64,000 bases of DNA from Streptomyces sp. NBC_00102 (GCF_026343115.1 NZ_JAPEMC010000001.1:3534001-3598000); one strand, 5' to 3'; positions 43,395 through 53,642 are shown, counted from the first letter of the stretch. Notes: generated from the letters alone by a model not told the origin. Made by a program: numbers and translations.

Positions 43395-44249
43395 TCAGCC
43401 CAGCTCCAGGCTGGTGAGGCCGTACACCCCGGCCCGGTCGAACTCCGGTACCGGCCCCGCGTACATCCGGGCCGTCCCGAACGACGGCTTCAGCCCCAAC
43501 TGCTCCGCGAGCCGCACCCCCATCGGGTTGATGTCGGGCACGTCCACCGCCACCGGTGCCCCCGGTGCGGCCGCCGCGAGGGCACCGAGCAGCGCCGCCG
43601 CCACGTCCGGGGAACCCGCGTACAACGGCCCCACCCGGGAGGCGGCGCGGCAGGCCCGCACCACCCCGAACCCCTCGACCGCACCGTCCTCCTCCCGCAC
43701 CACCGCCAGCGCCGTCCGGCGCGGCGCGGTGATCCACGCGGCGAGGAACGCCTCGCGCGGAGCCGGAAAGAACCGCCGGTCGTAGGCGGCCAGCCGGTCG
43801 AAGGGCACCGAACGGGCGTCGGCCAGCCGCAGCCCCGGCGGCAGCACCGCACCGGCCGCCGGGAAGCCCTCGAACCGCGCGTTGCTCCACTCCGTACGAA
43901 ACCCCGACCTGCGGTAGTTGGCCTGCTGGTCGGGCACGCCGTCGAGCCCGATGGTGCGCCCGCTCAGGCGCGCCGTGCCCGCCCGCCAGGTGCGCAGGCC
44001 GTAGCCCTGTCCGCGCAGCTGGGGACGGGTGAGGTAGAAGCCGAGGAAGGCGTAGCCGGTGCCGTAGCGGACGACCGACACGGAGGTGACGGGCTCCCCG
44101 TCGAGCCGGCCGATGAGGAAGCCGCTGGGGTCGGCGGTGAAGAAGGGGCCCTCGTCGGCGAGCCCCGGGTTCCAGCCCTCCTCGTGGGCCCAGGCGGCCA
44201 GGAGGGGCATGTCGTCGGCGCTGGCGGTGGTGATCTCGAAGGTGGACAC
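43395..44249 (-). CDS. GNAT acetyltransferase, two-domain
   Basis: Acetyltransferase-like protein of 284 residues. The first domain (FEITTASADDMPLLAAWAHEEGWNPG to QLRGQGYGLRTW) has the GNAT acetyl-CoA motif QGYG. The second (LAVVREEDGAVEGFGVVRACR to VDVPDINPMGVRLAEQLGLKPSFGTARMYAG) is the YitH/HolE-type extension. The start is GTG at 44249. The acceptor is unknown. The gene is convergent with the SpoIIE phosphatase, leaving only 8 bp between the stops. Confidence 0.87.
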   Translation of the reverse strand: MSTFEITTASADDMPLLAAWAHEEGWNPGLADEGPFFTADPSGFLIGRLDGEPVTSVSVVRYGTGYAFLGFYLTRPQLRGQGYGLRTWRAGTARLSGRTIGLDGVPDQQANYRRSGFRTEWSNARFEGFPAAGAVLPPGLRLADARSVPFDRLAAYDRRFFPAPREAFLAAWITAPRRTALAVVREEDGAVEGFGVVRACRAASRVGPLYAGSPDVAAALLGALAAAAPGAPVAVDVPDINPMGVRLAEQLGLKPSFGTARMYAGPVPEFDRAGVYGLTSLELG

Positions 44250-44339
44250 GGACCAGTCGTACCCCGGCCGGGAGGGGGCGGCGGGCCGGTTTCCCCGGAT
44301 TCCGGCCCCCGAGGGCCCGACCCGCCCCCGGAAACTGCC

Positions 44340-44657
44340 CTAAGGAGTGGCCTGCGCGGACTGCGGTTTACGCCGCAGCTGGCGCACCACGATGGCGGCG
44401 GCGGTGATCACCGGCAGCAGACCCGCGACGGCGTCGGCGGCGAGCAGCTTGTCCGCCCCCGTGTGGCGGCGGATCCGCTTGACCCCGCGGAAGATGGCGA
44501 GGCCGCTGGTGCCGACCTTGAGGAGCAGGCGCGCCGTGGAGGGACCCGCCGACGCGGCCGTCCCCGGCTCCCCGGAGCCCTCGTCGAAGCCGGCGGCCTT
44601 CCCGTGCTTGCCGTGTTTCGCGTTCTTCGGGGCCTTGTGGGACTTCTTTTTGGACAT
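44340..44657 (-). CDS. Small basic protein with one membrane helix
   Basis: Protein of 105 residues: a Lys/His-rich N-terminus (MSKKKSHKAPKNAKHGKHGK), a conserved-looking stretch (STARLLLKVGTSGLAIFRGVKRIRRHTGADKLLAAD), and a hydrophobic helix (AVAGLLPVITAAAIVVRQL). GGAGGGACC lies upstream of the ATG at 44657. No recognised domain. The basic start could bind nucleic acid or acidic lipid. Confidence 0.65.
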   Translation of the reverse strand: MSKKKSHKAPKNAKHGKHGKAAGFDEGSGEPGTAASAGPSTARLLLKVGTSGLAIFRGVKRIRRHTGADKLLAADAVAGLLPVITAAAIVVRQLRRKPQSAQATP

Positions 44658-45221
44658 CTGCGGGGTCCCTCCTGACGGCACCGGCCGGACCCGTGCGCGC
44701 GGCCCGGACTCGTACGCGTTCCACGTAACCGGCCTTGCGGGCGCCCCGCAAACGCAGCCCCGCGTCCGCCGGACCGCCCGCACGGCGCCCCGTGCCGCAC
44801 GGCCGTCCGGTTACCCGTCAAGTCGCGCTGTTCCGGGCCTGGTTCGGGGCCGGAACATGACGTAGCCCTTCACGACGGGGGATGCGTGAAGGGCTACACG
44901 TGCATTATGGCCCGCCCCGCGTCCGGCGACAACTGACTGGTAGGTCAGCCAAGTTCGACCGTCCGATCGGTCGTCCGGTGTGCACCTGCGGAGCGGGCGG
45001 GCAGGTGGGAGGTGGTTGCGCGAGTAACCCCGGGCGCCCCATGGGATACGTGCGGGGGCGCGCGGAAGGCGGAGAAAGCCTCGCTCCACGAGACGGGAAA
45101 AACTGTCGCGGCTACGATAGAGGTGACTGATCTGGACACAAGTGTTCTGGGACTCGCAGGCGTCCCCGGGGAGCGGACAGGCCGCCCTCCCGGCCCCCCG
45201 TGTGGTCCCGGAAGAGGTGCT
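44658..45221. other. 564-bp noncoding region with two hairpins
   Basis: Between the small basic protein and the MerR-type gene. GTTCCGG (44830) pairs with CCGGAAC (44850). GTAGCCCTTCAC (44862-44873) pairs perfectly over 12 bp with 44886-44897. The second hairpin has a 12-nt G-rich loop and could be a terminator or a structured RNA. A TACGAT hexamer near 45112 and the inverted repeat GGACACAAGTGTTC just after it could form the promoter and operator of the MerR-type gene. Confidence 0.4.
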
Positions 45222-45611
45222 ATGCCCCCGGAAGCCATACAGCACGTCGTCGACCGGCTGGACGACGACGACTACCCCGCGTACACGATGGGGAGGGCCG
45301 CCGAGATGATCGGCGCGACCCCCGCGTTCCTGCGGGCCCTGGGAGACGCCCGGCTGATCACGCCCCTGCGGTCCGAGGGGGGCCACCGCCGCTACTCCCG
45401 CTATCAGCTCCGCATCGCGGCCCGCGCCCGCGAGCTCGTGGACAGCGGGACACCGGTGGAGGCGGCCTGCCGGATCGTGATCCTGGAGGACCAGCTCGAA
45501 GAAGCGCTCCGCCTCAACGAGGAGCTGCGCGCGGGCCGGACCGGCCGGCGTTCCGACGGGTCCGGCGGAGCGGGCGCGTCCGAAGGGGCGAGAGGTCCCG
45601 GCGAGTCCTGA
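45222..45611 (+). CDS. MerR-family transcriptional regulator
   Basis: DNA-binding protein of 129 residues. The N-terminal helix-turn-helix (YTMGRAAEMIGATPAFLRALGDARLITPLRSEGGHRRYSRYQLRIA) is of MerR type, and the C-terminal half is a short helix (VILEDQLEEALRLNEELR) for dimerisation. No metal-binding cysteines. It precedes the cold-shock gene by about 280 bp in the same direction. An inverted repeat upstream is a candidate operator. Effector unknown. Confidence 0.85.
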   Translation: MPPEAIQHVVDRLDDDDYPAYTMGRAAEMIGATPAFLRALGDARLITPLRSEGGHRRYSRYQLRIAARARELVDSGTPVEAACRIVILEDQLEEALRLNEELRAGRTGRRSDGSGGAGASEGARGPGES

Positions 45612-45890
45612 ATATCTCCCCCCGTGGAAGCAGATTTACGGACAATGCGCGAGGAGGATTTATGACGCCCCGGGCGGAGCGTAATTACGTACCGCCCTCT
45701 TTTGCTTGCATCGTGCTACGGTTGATGAAGTTGCAGTTGTGGTTCCCAAGAACTTCACGCGCTCTTGCCGGTCGTACACCGGTGGGTGCGGTTTTGTATT
45801 TCCGGTATTCATCCCGGACGGGGTAATCATCACGGCGACGTTGGATGCGCACAGTGCGTATCTGCGGGTTATGCCCCCAAGGAGACTGAC
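45612..45890 (+). promoter_or_regulatory. Long 5' leader of the cold-shock gene
   Basis: The 279 bp between the MerR-type gene and the cold-shock protein contain no gene. The region is relatively AT-rich near 45690-45830 (GGTTTTGTATTTCC), then GTTATGCCCCCAAGGAGACTGAC supplies the ribosome site. Long structured leaders are usual for cold-shock genes, where they change conformation with temperature. The exact promoter was not resolved. Confidence 0.5.
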
Positions 45891-46094
45891 ATGGCTACTG
45901 GAACCGTGAAGTGGTTCAACTCGGAAAAGGGCTTCGGCTTCATCGAGCAGGACGGTGGCGGCGCTGACGTCTTCGCCCACTACTCGAACATCGCCGCCCA
46001 GGGCTTCCGCGAGCTGCAGGAGGGCCAGAAGGTGAACTTCGACATCACCCAGGGCCAGAAGGGCCCGCAGGCCGAGAACATCACTCCTGCCTGA
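45891..46094 (+). CDS. Cold-shock protein (CspA family)
   Basis: Single-stranded nucleic-acid-binding protein of 67 residues: [34 protein letters not shown]. It includes the RNP1 motif KGFGFIEQ and RNP2-like DVFAHYS. GGAGACTGAC precedes the ATG. It is followed by a strong terminator and then by a DEAD-box RNA helicase gene, a linkage also seen in other streptomycetes and consistent with joint work on RNA structure. Confidence 0.96.
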   Translation: MATGTVKWFNSEKGFGFIEQDGGGADVFAHYSNIAAQGFRELQEGQKVNFDITQGQKGPQAENITPA

Positions 46095-46119
46095 TCTCGC
46101 GCAGACGTTCCACGCAGCT

Positions 46120-46147
46120 GGGGCCCGCACCTTGGGGTGCGGGCCCC
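46120..46147 (+). terminator. 12-bp stem terminator after the cold-shock gene
   Basis: GGGGCCCGCACC (46120-46131) and its perfect complement (46136-46147) enclose a TTGG loop. It lies 26 bp after the cold-shock stop codon. Confidence 0.88.
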
Positions 46148-46372
46148 GGCTCGTTGGCGTTTCCGGCCGTGCGGGATGATGTCCCTGGGCCGGATTTCTT
46201 TTTCGCCCGTTCATCCTGCGTTTCCCGTTTTTCCACAGTAGTTCCGCTCCCGGTTCTCCTGTTTCCGTATTTGTCCCGTTCATCGGCTCGTTCTTGCGAT
46301 TCTGGGCGCCCTTTCGGTCGTCGCTCTTCACAGAGAATCCCTCGATACGTGCCCATCGAGGAAAGGTTCTCC

Positions 46373-47965
46373 ATGAACCGCGATCGCACGCCCCGCTCGA
46401 ACGACAGGTTTTCCCGCACCCGATCCGGTGGTTCCGGCTCCTCCGGTGGCTCCGGCTTCGGCGGTGGCCCCCGGTATTCCGGAGGCGGCCGTCCCGGCGG
46501 CTCCGGCGGCGGACCGCGCCGCTCCGGCGGCCAGGGCAGCCGTAGGCCCGCGGGCAAGAGCGAGTTCGCCCTGCCCGTCACGATCAACCCGGGCCTCCCG
46601 GCGGTCGAGACCTTCGACGCGATGGAGCTGCCCGCGCCCCTGAAGGCGACCCTGGTCGCCGAGGGCGTCACCGTGCCGTTCCCGATCCAGGCGGCCACCC
46701 TCCCCAACTCGCTCGCCGGACGCGACGTCCTCGGCCGCGGCCGTACCGGTTCCGGCAAGACGCTGGCCTTCGGCCTCGCCCTGCTGGCCCGTACCGAAGG
46801 CCGCCGCGCGGACGCCCGCCGGCCGCTCGCCCTGGTCCTCGTGCCCACCCGTGAGCTGGCGCAGCAGGTGACCGACGCGCTCACCCCGTACGCCCGGTCG
46901 CTGAAGCTGCGGCTCGCCACGGTCGTCGGCGGCATGTCGATCGGCCGGCAGGCCAGCGCGCTGCGCGGGGGCGCCGAAGTCGTCGTCGCCACGCCGGGCC
47001 GGCTGAAGGACCTCATCGAGCGCGGCGACTGCAAGCTGGACCGGGTCACCATCACGGTGCTCGACGAGGCCGACCAGATGGCCGACATGGGCTTCATGCC
47101 GCAGGTCACCGAGCTGCTCGACCAGGTGAACCAGGAGGGGCAGCGGATGCTCTTCTCGGCCACCCTCGACAAGAACGTCGACCTGCTGGTCCGCCGGTAC
47201 CTGCACGACCCGGTCGTGCACTCCGTGGACCCGGCCGCCGGTGCCGTCACCACCATGGAGCACCACGTGCTCTACGTGCAGGGCGCCGACAAGTACGCCA
47301 CCACGACGGAGATCGCCGCCCGCGAGGGCCGCGTGATCATGTTCCTGGACACCAAGCACGCCGTGGACCGGCTCACCGACCACCTGCTGGCCAGCGGTGT
47401 CCGGGCCGCCGCGCTGCACGGCGGCAAGTCGCAGCCGCAGCGCACCCGCACCCTGGACCGCTTCAAGACCGGGCACGTCACCGTGCTGGTCGCCACCAAC
47501 GTCGCGGCGCGCGGCATCCACGTCGACAACCTCGACCTCGTCGTGAACGTCGACCCGCCGAGCGACCACAAGGACTACCTGCACCGCGGCGGCCGTACCG
47601 CGCGCGCCGGTGAGTCCGGCAGCGTCGTCACGCTGGTGCTGCCCAACCAGCGCCGCGAGATGACCCGCCTGATGCAGGACGCGGGCATCACCCCGCAGAT
47701 CGCCCAGGTCCGGTCCGGCGAGGCCGAGCTGAGCCGGATCACCGGCGCCCGGACCCCGTCCGGCGTCCCGGTCGTCATCAGCAGCCCGCCGTCCGAGCGC
47801 CCGAAGTCCTCCGGCAAGTCCCGAGGCGGTGCCTTCATGGGCCGCGGCCGGGGCACCGGCACCGGTGGCGCCCGCTCGGGCTCCGGCCGCAGCCGCCGCA
47901 CCGACCTGCCGACGCCCGAGGCGCGCGCCGCCGCCGCGGTGCGCCGCGCCAACCGCGCCGCGTAG
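46373..47965 (+). CDS. DEAD-box RNA helicase
   Basis: ATP-dependent RNA helicase of 530 residues. The N-terminus (to about residue 60) is Arg/Gly/Ser-rich. The core has the Q motif (VPFPIQAATLPNSLAGRD), GRGRTGSGKT, PTRELAQQ, LDEADQMADMGF, SATLD and HRGGRTARAG. The C-terminus is again Arg/Gly-rich, suited to RNA binding. The preceding 278 bp form an AT-richer leader without a gene. Cold-shock context suggests a role at low temperature. Confidence 0.93.
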   Translation: MNRDRTPRSNDRFSRTRSGGSGSSGGSGFGGGPRYSGGGRPGGSGGGPRRSGGQGSRRPAGKSEFALPVTINPGLPAVETFDAMELPAPLKATLVAEGVTVPFPIQAATLPNSLAGRDVLGRGRTGSGKTLAFGLALLARTEGRRADARRPLALVLVPTRELAQQVTDALTPYARSLKLRLATVVGGMSIGRQASALRGGAEVVVATPGRLKDLIERGDCKLDRVTITVLDEADQMADMGFMPQVTELLDQVNQEGQRMLFSATLDKNVDLLVRRYLHDPVVHSVDPAAGAVTTMEHHVLYVQGADKYATTTEIAAREGRVIMFLDTKHAVDRLTDHLLASGVRAAALHGGKSQPQRTRTLDRFKTGHVTVLVATNVAARGIHVDNLDLVVNVDPPSDHKDYLHRGGRTARAGESGSVVTLVLPNQRREMTRLMQDAGITPQIAQVRSGEAELSRITGARTPSGVPVVISSPPSERPKSSGKSRGGAFMGRGRGTGTGGARSGSGRSRRTDLPTPEARAAAAVRRANRAA

Positions 47966-47992
47966 CCGGACACCACCTGACCCGTACAGCAG

Positions 47993-48042
47993 GACAGCGC
48001 CCCCGTCCCCCGTCTTCGCGACCGGTGGGCGGGGGCGCTGTC
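47993..48042. terminator. Bidirectional terminator between helicase and MMPL genes
   Basis: GACAGCGCCCCCG at 47993-48005 and its perfect complement at 48030-48042 form a 13-bp stem with a 24-nt loop, between convergent genes. Confidence 0.8.
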
Positions 48043-48055
48043 GTACCTACCGCCG

Positions 48056-50335
48056 TCAGCTCCTCCGGGCGGGGGCCGTGCCCTCGGCGTCCAGGTGCGG
48101 CAGCAGGCGGTCCAGCCACCGGGGTGTCCACCAGGCGGCCCGGCCCAGCAGCGTCATCACGGCCGGCACCAGCAGTAGCCGTACGACCGTCGCGTCGATG
48201 AGCACGCTGGCGGCGAGGCCCAGGCCCAGCATCTTCACCACGATGTTGTCGCTGATCAGGAACGCCGCGAAGACGCTCACCATGATCAGCGCCGCGCAGG
48301 TGATGACCCGGGCGGTGATCTCCAGCGCGTGCGCCACGCTCCTCCGGGGGTCGCCGGTGCGCAGCCAGGCCTCGTGGATGCGGGAGAGCAGGAAGATCTC
48401 GTAGTCCATGCTCAGCCCGAAGACGATCGCGAACATCATCATCGGGACGTAGCTCTCGATGGGCACGTCCCCGGACACACCGAGCGCCGGACCGCCCCAG
48501 CCCCACTGGAAGACGGCGACCACGACCCCGTACGAGGCGGCGATCGAGAGCACGTTGAGGACCGCCGCCTTCACCGCGACGAGCAGTCCCCGGAAGACGA
48601 CCAGGATCACCAGGAAGGCGAGCCCCACCACGACCAGGATGATCAGTGGCAGCCTGCTGGAGACGATGTCGAGGAAGTCGACCTGGGCGGCGGTGGTGCC
48701 GGTGACGTACGTCTGCGCCTTGTAGCCCTCCACGGCCTTCGGCAGGACGGTGTCGGTCAGGTCGTTGGTGAGGGCGGTGGTCCGTTCGTCCTGCGGGGCG
48801 GCGACGGAGTACGCGGTCGCGGTCAGCACGTCCCCGTCCGAGGTGGCGGTGAGCTGCGTGATCTTCGCGGCGTCGGTCACCCCGGTGAGGGCCTTCTGCG
48901 CCTGCGAGGAGAGCGCGTCCCGGTCCGCCTGCGGCACGTCGCTCTGGTCGATCACCAGGGTCAGCGGGCCGTTGGAGCCGGGTCCGAAGGCGGACGACAT
49001 CAGGTCGTACGCCCGCCGGTCGGTGAACGACTTCGGGTCGGCGCCGTCGCCGATGTGCCCCAACTGGATGAAGAACAGCGGGAAGGCCAGCACCGCCAGC
49101 ACCACCACCCCGCCGACCAGGAACCACCACGGCCGCCGCTCCACCCGCTCCGCGTACCGGTGCCAGCCGCCGTGCGCGCTCTCGCCCGGCGCCGCGTCCG
49201 TCTCGGCGATCGGCCTGCGTACCCGGACCCGGTCGATGTGCCGGCCGATCAGCCCGAGCAGGGCGGGTACCAGGGTCAGCGCGCCGATCACCGCGGTGAC
49301 CACGGTGACCGCCGCCGCGAGACCCAGCTTCCCGATGAAGCCGATGCCGGAGACCCAGAGCCCGGACAGCGCGATGATCACCGTGCAGCCGGAGAGCAGC
49401 ACCGCGCGCCCGCTGGTCGCGGCGGCGTTCCCGGCGGCGGTGGGCGGGTCCTGCCCGTCCATGAGGTTCTGCCGGTGCCGGGTCACCAGGAAGAGCGCGT
49501 AGTCGATGCCGACGCCGATGCCGATCATCGTGGCGAGCGTCGGCGACACCGTCGCGAACGTCCACGCGGACGCCAGCAGCCCCAGCAGCGCCAGCCCGCA
49601 CACCGCGCAGAACAACGCCGTGACCAGCGGGAGGAGCGCGGCGAGCAGGCTGCCGAAGCCGATCAGGAGGACGAGGATCGCCACGCCGAACCCGATCGCC
49701 TCACTGGTGCGGTCGTCGGCCTCGGGGCGCGCCAGTTCCCCGAGCGGACCCCCGTACTCCACCTGCACCCCGGCCGAACGCAGCGGCTGCACCGCCTGGT
49801 CCACACCGTGCAGATAGTCCGAACCGAGCGTCGAGGGCTGCACGCTGAAACGGACCGTGATGTACGCCGTCTTCCCGTCCGTGGAGAGCGGCCCGGTGTT
49901 CGGCGTACCGGTGGGTGGCGGGGTGGGGGAGGTACCGGGCGGCGGCAGCGGGTTCTGGGCGGAGAGCACGTCGGGGAGTTTCTGGAGACTGCCGACCGTC
50001 GAGGAGACCTGGTCGGAGAAGTCGGTGAGGGGCTTGTCCGCGTCGTGCAGCACGATCTGGCTGCTGTACCCGCCGGCGGACGGCGCGTGCGCCTTGAGGA
50101 CGTCCAGCCCGTCCTGGGACTGCGTACCGGGGAGCGAGAAGTCGTCGGAGTAGTCACCGCCGTACGCGTGGACGAGCGCCTGGAGCCCCGCGAGCGCCAC
50201 CACCCAGGCCACCAGCACGATCACGAAGTGCCGGGCGCACCACGCGCCCAGGCGGCGCAGCCCGCCGGTGGGATGCTGCGGCCCTCCCTCGCGGCGCGGC
50301 GGCGGGACGGCCTGCGGGGCCGGTGACGACGGCAT
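48056..50335 (-). CDS. MMPL/RND-family membrane transporter
   Basis: Transporter of 759 residues with 12 membrane helices in two repeats, each preceded by a large extracellular domain. The first helix is [20 protein letters not shown]. Typical features are [19 protein letters not shown] near the middle and [19 protein letters not shown] near the end, both family motifs. It probably exports lipids or antibiotics. The ATG at 50335 follows GGGAGG. The 288 bp upstream (to 50625) contain a pair of 27-bp direct repeats at 50501-50553. Confidence 0.92.
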   Translation of the reverse strand: MPSSPAPQAVPPPRREGGPQHPTGGLRRLGAWCARHFVIVLVAWVVALAGLQALVHAYGGDYSDDFSLPGTQSQDGLDVLKAHAPSAGGYSSQIVLHDADKPLTDFSDQVSSTVGSLQKLPDVLSAQNPLPPPGTSPTPPPTGTPNTGPLSTDGKTAYITVRFSVQPSTLGSDYLHGVDQAVQPLRSAGVQVEYGGPLGELARPEADDRTSEAIGFGVAILVLLIGFGSLLAALLPLVTALFCAVCGLALLGLLASAWTFATVSPTLATMIGIGVGIDYALFLVTRHRQNLMDGQDPPTAAGNAAATSGRAVLLSGCTVIIALSGLWVSGIGFIGKLGLAAAVTVVTAVIGALTLVPALLGLIGRHIDRVRVRRPIAETDAAPGESAHGGWHRYAERVERRPWWFLVGGVVVLAVLAFPLFFIQLGHIGDGADPKSFTDRRAYDLMSSAFGPGSNGPLTLVIDQSDVPQADRDALSSQAQKALTGVTDAAKITQLTATSDGDVLTATAYSVAAPQDERTTALTNDLTDTVLPKAVEGYKAQTYVTGTTAAQVDFLDIVSSRLPLIILVVVGLAFLVILVVFRGLLVAVKAAVLNVLSIAASYGVVVAVFQWGWGGPALGVSGDVPIESYVPMMMFAIVFGLSMDYEIFLLSRIHEAWLRTGDPRRSVAHALEITARVITCAALIMVSVFAAFLISDNIVVKMLGLGLAASVLIDATVVRLLLVPAVMTLLGRAAWWTPRWLDRLLPHLDAEGTAPARRS

Positions 50336-50500
50336 GGGACCTCCCGGTGGCCTTCTGGCGGGTGTCCGTACGGGCGGAGACCTGGTGGCGTCAGTCAAGG
50401 AGCGTTCGGTGGAGGTGGCATCCGGGGTCGTCCGAACGGGCGTGCGCGGGCGGTGTGCGGGGCGGGGCCCGTCGGCAGGCGTTTCGGCGGGCCTGCGGGG

Positions 50501-50553
50501 AGGGGGTGTCAGTGGGGGCCTGTCGGCAGGGGGTGTCGGTGGGGCCTGTCGGC
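50501..50553. repeat. 27-bp direct repeat in the MMPL/hydrolase intergenic region
   Basis: Two adjacent units starting AGGGGGTGTC and ending CCTGTCGGC (50501-50527 and 50528-50553, the second one base shorter). They lie in the 290-bp gap between the divergent transporter and the secreted hydrolase genes and may overlap the hydrolase promoter. Confidence 0.7.
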
Positions 50554-50625
50554 GGGGGCTGTCCCCACCCCGTTCCTCCCGGCTGCCGCATGGGCTCGTG
50601 GTGGTTCGTCAACCACCCTTCTCCT

Positions 50626-52149
50626 ATGGCTGCTTACCGAAGAAAAGCCCTGATCTCCGCGTTCTCCGCCACCGCCGTCGCGCTGACCCTGGCCTGCGCC
50701 GCGGCCCCGATGGCCCGTGCCGCCGCGCCCGGGAGCGGAACCGGGTCCGTGCCCGCCGCCCCGGTCCTGGAGTGGCGTCCCTGCACCGGTGGCCTCGCCG
50801 GACAGGAGTGCGCGGACCTTCCCGTACCGCTGGACTACGCCCACCCGGACGGGTCCTCGCTCACGCTGGCCGTCACCCGGTTGCGCACCGACCGGTCCGC
50901 CGCCCGACGGGGCACGCTGGTCGTGATCCCCGGCGGACCCGGCAGCTCGGGCGTCCAGCGGCTGACGCAGAAGGGCGCGGCACTGCGGGAGTCGACGGAC
51001 GGCCGGTACGACCTGGTCGCCCTGGACCCGCGTGGGGTCGGCGGCTCCACGAAAGCCGGCTGCGGGCTCGCCGAGGAGGACCGCATGCTCACGGCCCTGC
51101 GGTCCTGGCCCTCGGCCGACGGCTCGATCGACGAGAACCTCGCACGGTCCCGGCGGACCGCCGAAGCGTGCGCGCGCGACGGCGGTGCGGTGCTCCGCAG
51201 CTTCACCAGCGCCAACCAGGTCCGTGACCTGGACCGGTTCCGGCAGGCCCTCGGAGAGCGGACCGTCTCGGCGTGGGGCGTCTCGTACGGGACGTACATC
51301 GGCGCCCGGTACGCGCAGGCGTACCCCGGACGGATCGACCGGCTGGTGCTCGACAGCAGCGGAGATCCCGATCCGGAACGCGTCGAGCGGGGCTGGCTGG
51401 CGAACATGGCGCGCGGGGCCGCCGACCGCTTCCCCGACTTCGCGGCCTGGGCGTCCGACCCGGCTCGTGAGGTGGACGGGCTGCGGCTGGCCCAGCGCCC
51501 CGAGGACGTCGAGCCACTGATCCTGGACCTTGCCGCCCGGCTCGACCGGGCCCCCAGGGAATCGAGCGTCCCGGACGCGCCCCTGACCGGGAACGGCCTG
51601 CGCCAGGCGTTGCAGAACGCCCTGTACTCCGACGGCGCGTTCGCCGGATTCGCCGCCCTCGTGCGGTCCGCGCAGGACCCGGAGGCACTGCCCGTGCTGC
51701 CGCCGGAGCTGGTGCATCCGCTGCCGGACCAGGACGCGGCGCTGATGGTCGCCGTGATCTGCAACGACGTGCGCTGGCCCGCCGACGTCGCCGCGTACCG
51801 GGAAGAGGTCGCCGCCGACCGGGAGCGGTACCCGCTGACCGCCGGGATGCCGGCCAACATCACGCCCTGTTCGTTCTGGCAGGACCCGCCGGCCGAGGAG
51901 CCGGTCGCGATCACCGACGACGGCCCCTCGGACATCCTGATGATCCAGAGCCTCCGCGATCCCGCCACCCCGTACAGCGGTGCCCTGCGGATGCGCGCCG
52001 CGCTGGGCGCGAAGGCCCGCATGGTCACCGTCGACCACGGCGGCCACGGGATGTACCTGGCCAACGGCAACGCGTGCGGCGACCGGACCGTGAGCACCTT
52101 CCTCACCACGGGACGGCGCCCGGCGCGGGACACGTACTGCCCGGACTGA
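50626..52149 (+). CDS. Secreted alpha/beta hydrolase, tripeptidyl-aminopeptidase-like
   Basis: Exported hydrolase of 507 residues. The signal peptide is MAAYRRKALISAFSATAVALTLACAAAPMARA, cleaved near residue 32. VIPGGPGSSG forms the oxyanion hole, WGVSYGTYIGARYA holds the nucleophile Ser, and the C-terminal TAP-like part (QSLRDPATPYSGALRMRAAL, then DHGGHGMYL) supplies Asp and His. Cysteines at CTGGLAGQEC and in the ending DTYC fit disulfides outside the cell. It resembles Streptomyces SlpD/E-type peptidases. Confidence 0.88.
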   Translation: MAAYRRKALISAFSATAVALTLACAAAPMARAAAPGSGTGSVPAAPVLEWRPCTGGLAGQECADLPVPLDYAHPDGSSLTLAVTRLRTDRSAARRGTLVVIPGGPGSSGVQRLTQKGAALRESTDGRYDLVALDPRGVGGSTKAGCGLAEEDRMLTALRSWPSADGSIDENLARSRRTAEACARDGGAVLRSFTSANQVRDLDRFRQALGERTVSAWGVSYGTYIGARYAQAYPGRIDRLVLDSSGDPDPERVERGWLANMARGAADRFPDFAAWASDPAREVDGLRLAQRPEDVEPLILDLAARLDRAPRESSVPDAPLTGNGLRQALQNALYSDGAFAGFAALVRSAQDPEALPVLPPELVHPLPDQDAALMVAVICNDVRWPADVAAYREEVAADRERYPLTAGMPANITPCSFWQDPPAEEPVAITDDGPSDILMIQSLRDPATPYSGALRMRAALGAKARMVTVDHGGHGMYLANGNACGDRTVSTFLTTGRRPARDTYCPD

Positions 52150-52235
52150 GCGAGCGGGCCGAGGCGGACGGGACGACCCGGAGGAACGCGCCGGGGGCGT
52201 GTCCGTCCCCGGCGCGGGCGGCGGCCTCTTGCAGG

Positions 52236-53477
52236 ATGCGAACGGTGGACAATCCCGGCACCCTCATCCTGATCATGGCGATGGCCGCCCTGGCGCCCCT
52301 GCTCACCGCCTCCGCCTCGCGGCTGCTCTCCGTACCCGTTGTGATCTTCGAGATCCTGCTGGGCATCCTGATCGGCCCGGACGTCCTCGACTGGGCCCAC
52401 CACGACCAGGTCATCGACGCCCTCTCCGACCTGGGCCTGTCGATGCTGATCTTCCTGGCCGGGTACGAGATCCGGTTCGGGGAGGTCGGCGTCCCGGTCA
52501 TGCGGCGGGCGGGCGGCGCCTGGCTGATCTCGCTCGCCCTCGGACTGGGCGTCTCCCTCGCCGTCAACGGCGGCGACCTGGCCCGGAGCCTGGTCATCGG
52601 CACCGCGCTCACCAGTACCGCGCTCGGTGCCGTACTGCCGATCCTGCGGGACTCGGGGCGGCTGGAAGGCCGGTTCGGGACGGTGGTCACCGCGTTCTGC
52701 GCGGTCGGTGAATTCGGCCCGATCATCGCGATGGCCCTGCTGTTCAGCGGGCGCAGCCCCGGAGCGTCGAGCGCCGTGCTGGCCGTCTTCGCCGTGCTGA
52801 CGGCCGGCGCCGTCTGGTGGGCGTCCCGGCCCCGGCCGCGCTGGTTCGGCCGGATCGTGGCCGCGACCCTGCACAGCAGCGCCCAGTTCGCGGTGCGCTT
52901 CGTGATGCTGCTGCTCGCCGCGATGCTGGGCCTCTCCGAGCTCTTCGGCCTGGACACCCTCCTCGGTGCCTTCGCCGCGGGCCTGCTCACCCGGCTCGTC
53001 CTGCAGGGCTCGGTGCCCGAGAGCAGCGAGGTGATCCTCTCCAAGGTCGAAGCCATCGGCTTCGGATTCCTCGTGCCGTTCTTCTACGTCGTCACCGGCA
53101 TCGACTTCGATCTGAGGGCCCTGCTGGACGGCGGACGTCCGCTCGCCCTGCTCCCCGCCTTCCTGGTCCTCTTCCTGCTGGTGCGCGGCGGCCCGGTACT
53201 CCTGCTCGCCCCGCGCGACCTGTCCACCCGTGCGGAACGCGGGGCGCTCGCCCTGTACGCGGCCACCTGCCTGCCGCTCGTCGTCGCCATCACCACCATC
53301 GGGCTCGACGAGAAGGTGATCGGCTCCGGGGAGGGGGCGGCCCTGGTCGGCGCGTCGATGGTGTCCGTCCTGGTGTTCCCGCTGCTGGCGCCCTGGCTGC
53401 TGGCCCGCAGCGCAGGTCCGGAGGCCGGGGCCGGGGCCGGGGGCGCCCGGGCGGACCGGGGCGGCGAGGCATGGTGA
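52236..53477 (+). CDS. CPA2-family sodium/proton or potassium/proton antiporter
   Basis: Membrane antiporter of 413 residues with about 12 hydrophobic helices: LILIMAMAALAPLLTASAS, then VIFEILLGILIGPDVL and DLGLSMLIFLAGYEIRF, both typical of the CPA2 family. No cytoplasmic NAD-binding domain is attached, and no regulatory subunit is adjacent. The ATG at 52236 follows CAGG. It is a second antiporter, distinct from the KhtU-like one at 11442. Confidence 0.86.
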   Translation: MRTVDNPGTLILIMAMAALAPLLTASASRLLSVPVVIFEILLGILIGPDVLDWAHHDQVIDALSDLGLSMLIFLAGYEIRFGEVGVPVMRRAGGAWLISLALGLGVSLAVNGGDLARSLVIGTALTSTALGAVLPILRDSGRLEGRFGTVVTAFCAVGEFGPIIAMALLFSGRSPGASSAVLAVFAVLTAGAVWWASRPRPRWFGRIVAATLHSSAQFAVRFVMLLLAAMLGLSELFGLDTLLGAFAAGLLTRLVLQGSVPESSEVILSKVEAIGFGFLVPFFYVVTGIDFDLRALLDGGRPLALLPAFLVLFLLVRGGPVLLLAPRDLSTRAERGALALYAATCLPLVVAITTIGLDEKVIGSGEGAALVGASMVSVLVFPLLAPWLLARSAGPEAGAGAGGARADRGGEAW

Positions 53478-53642
53478 GGGCGCGGTTATGGTCCCGGCGG
53501 GACCCCGCCAGGACCCCGGCGGACGGGCCCCGCGGTTGCTTGCCCCGTACAACTGTGCAGGTCATCGCGGTGGGGCCGGTTCCGTCGCCGGACTTCACCC
53601 GGTTGCCCGGCCCTCCTGCGAACTCCGGCGGGCCGACGCAGG

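Noticed and set aside
50590..50625. Alternative upstream start ([12 protein letters not shown]) for the secreted hydrolase
   Set aside because: It would place a Trp-rich stretch before a normal signal peptide; the ATG at 50626 gives a standard N-terminus.
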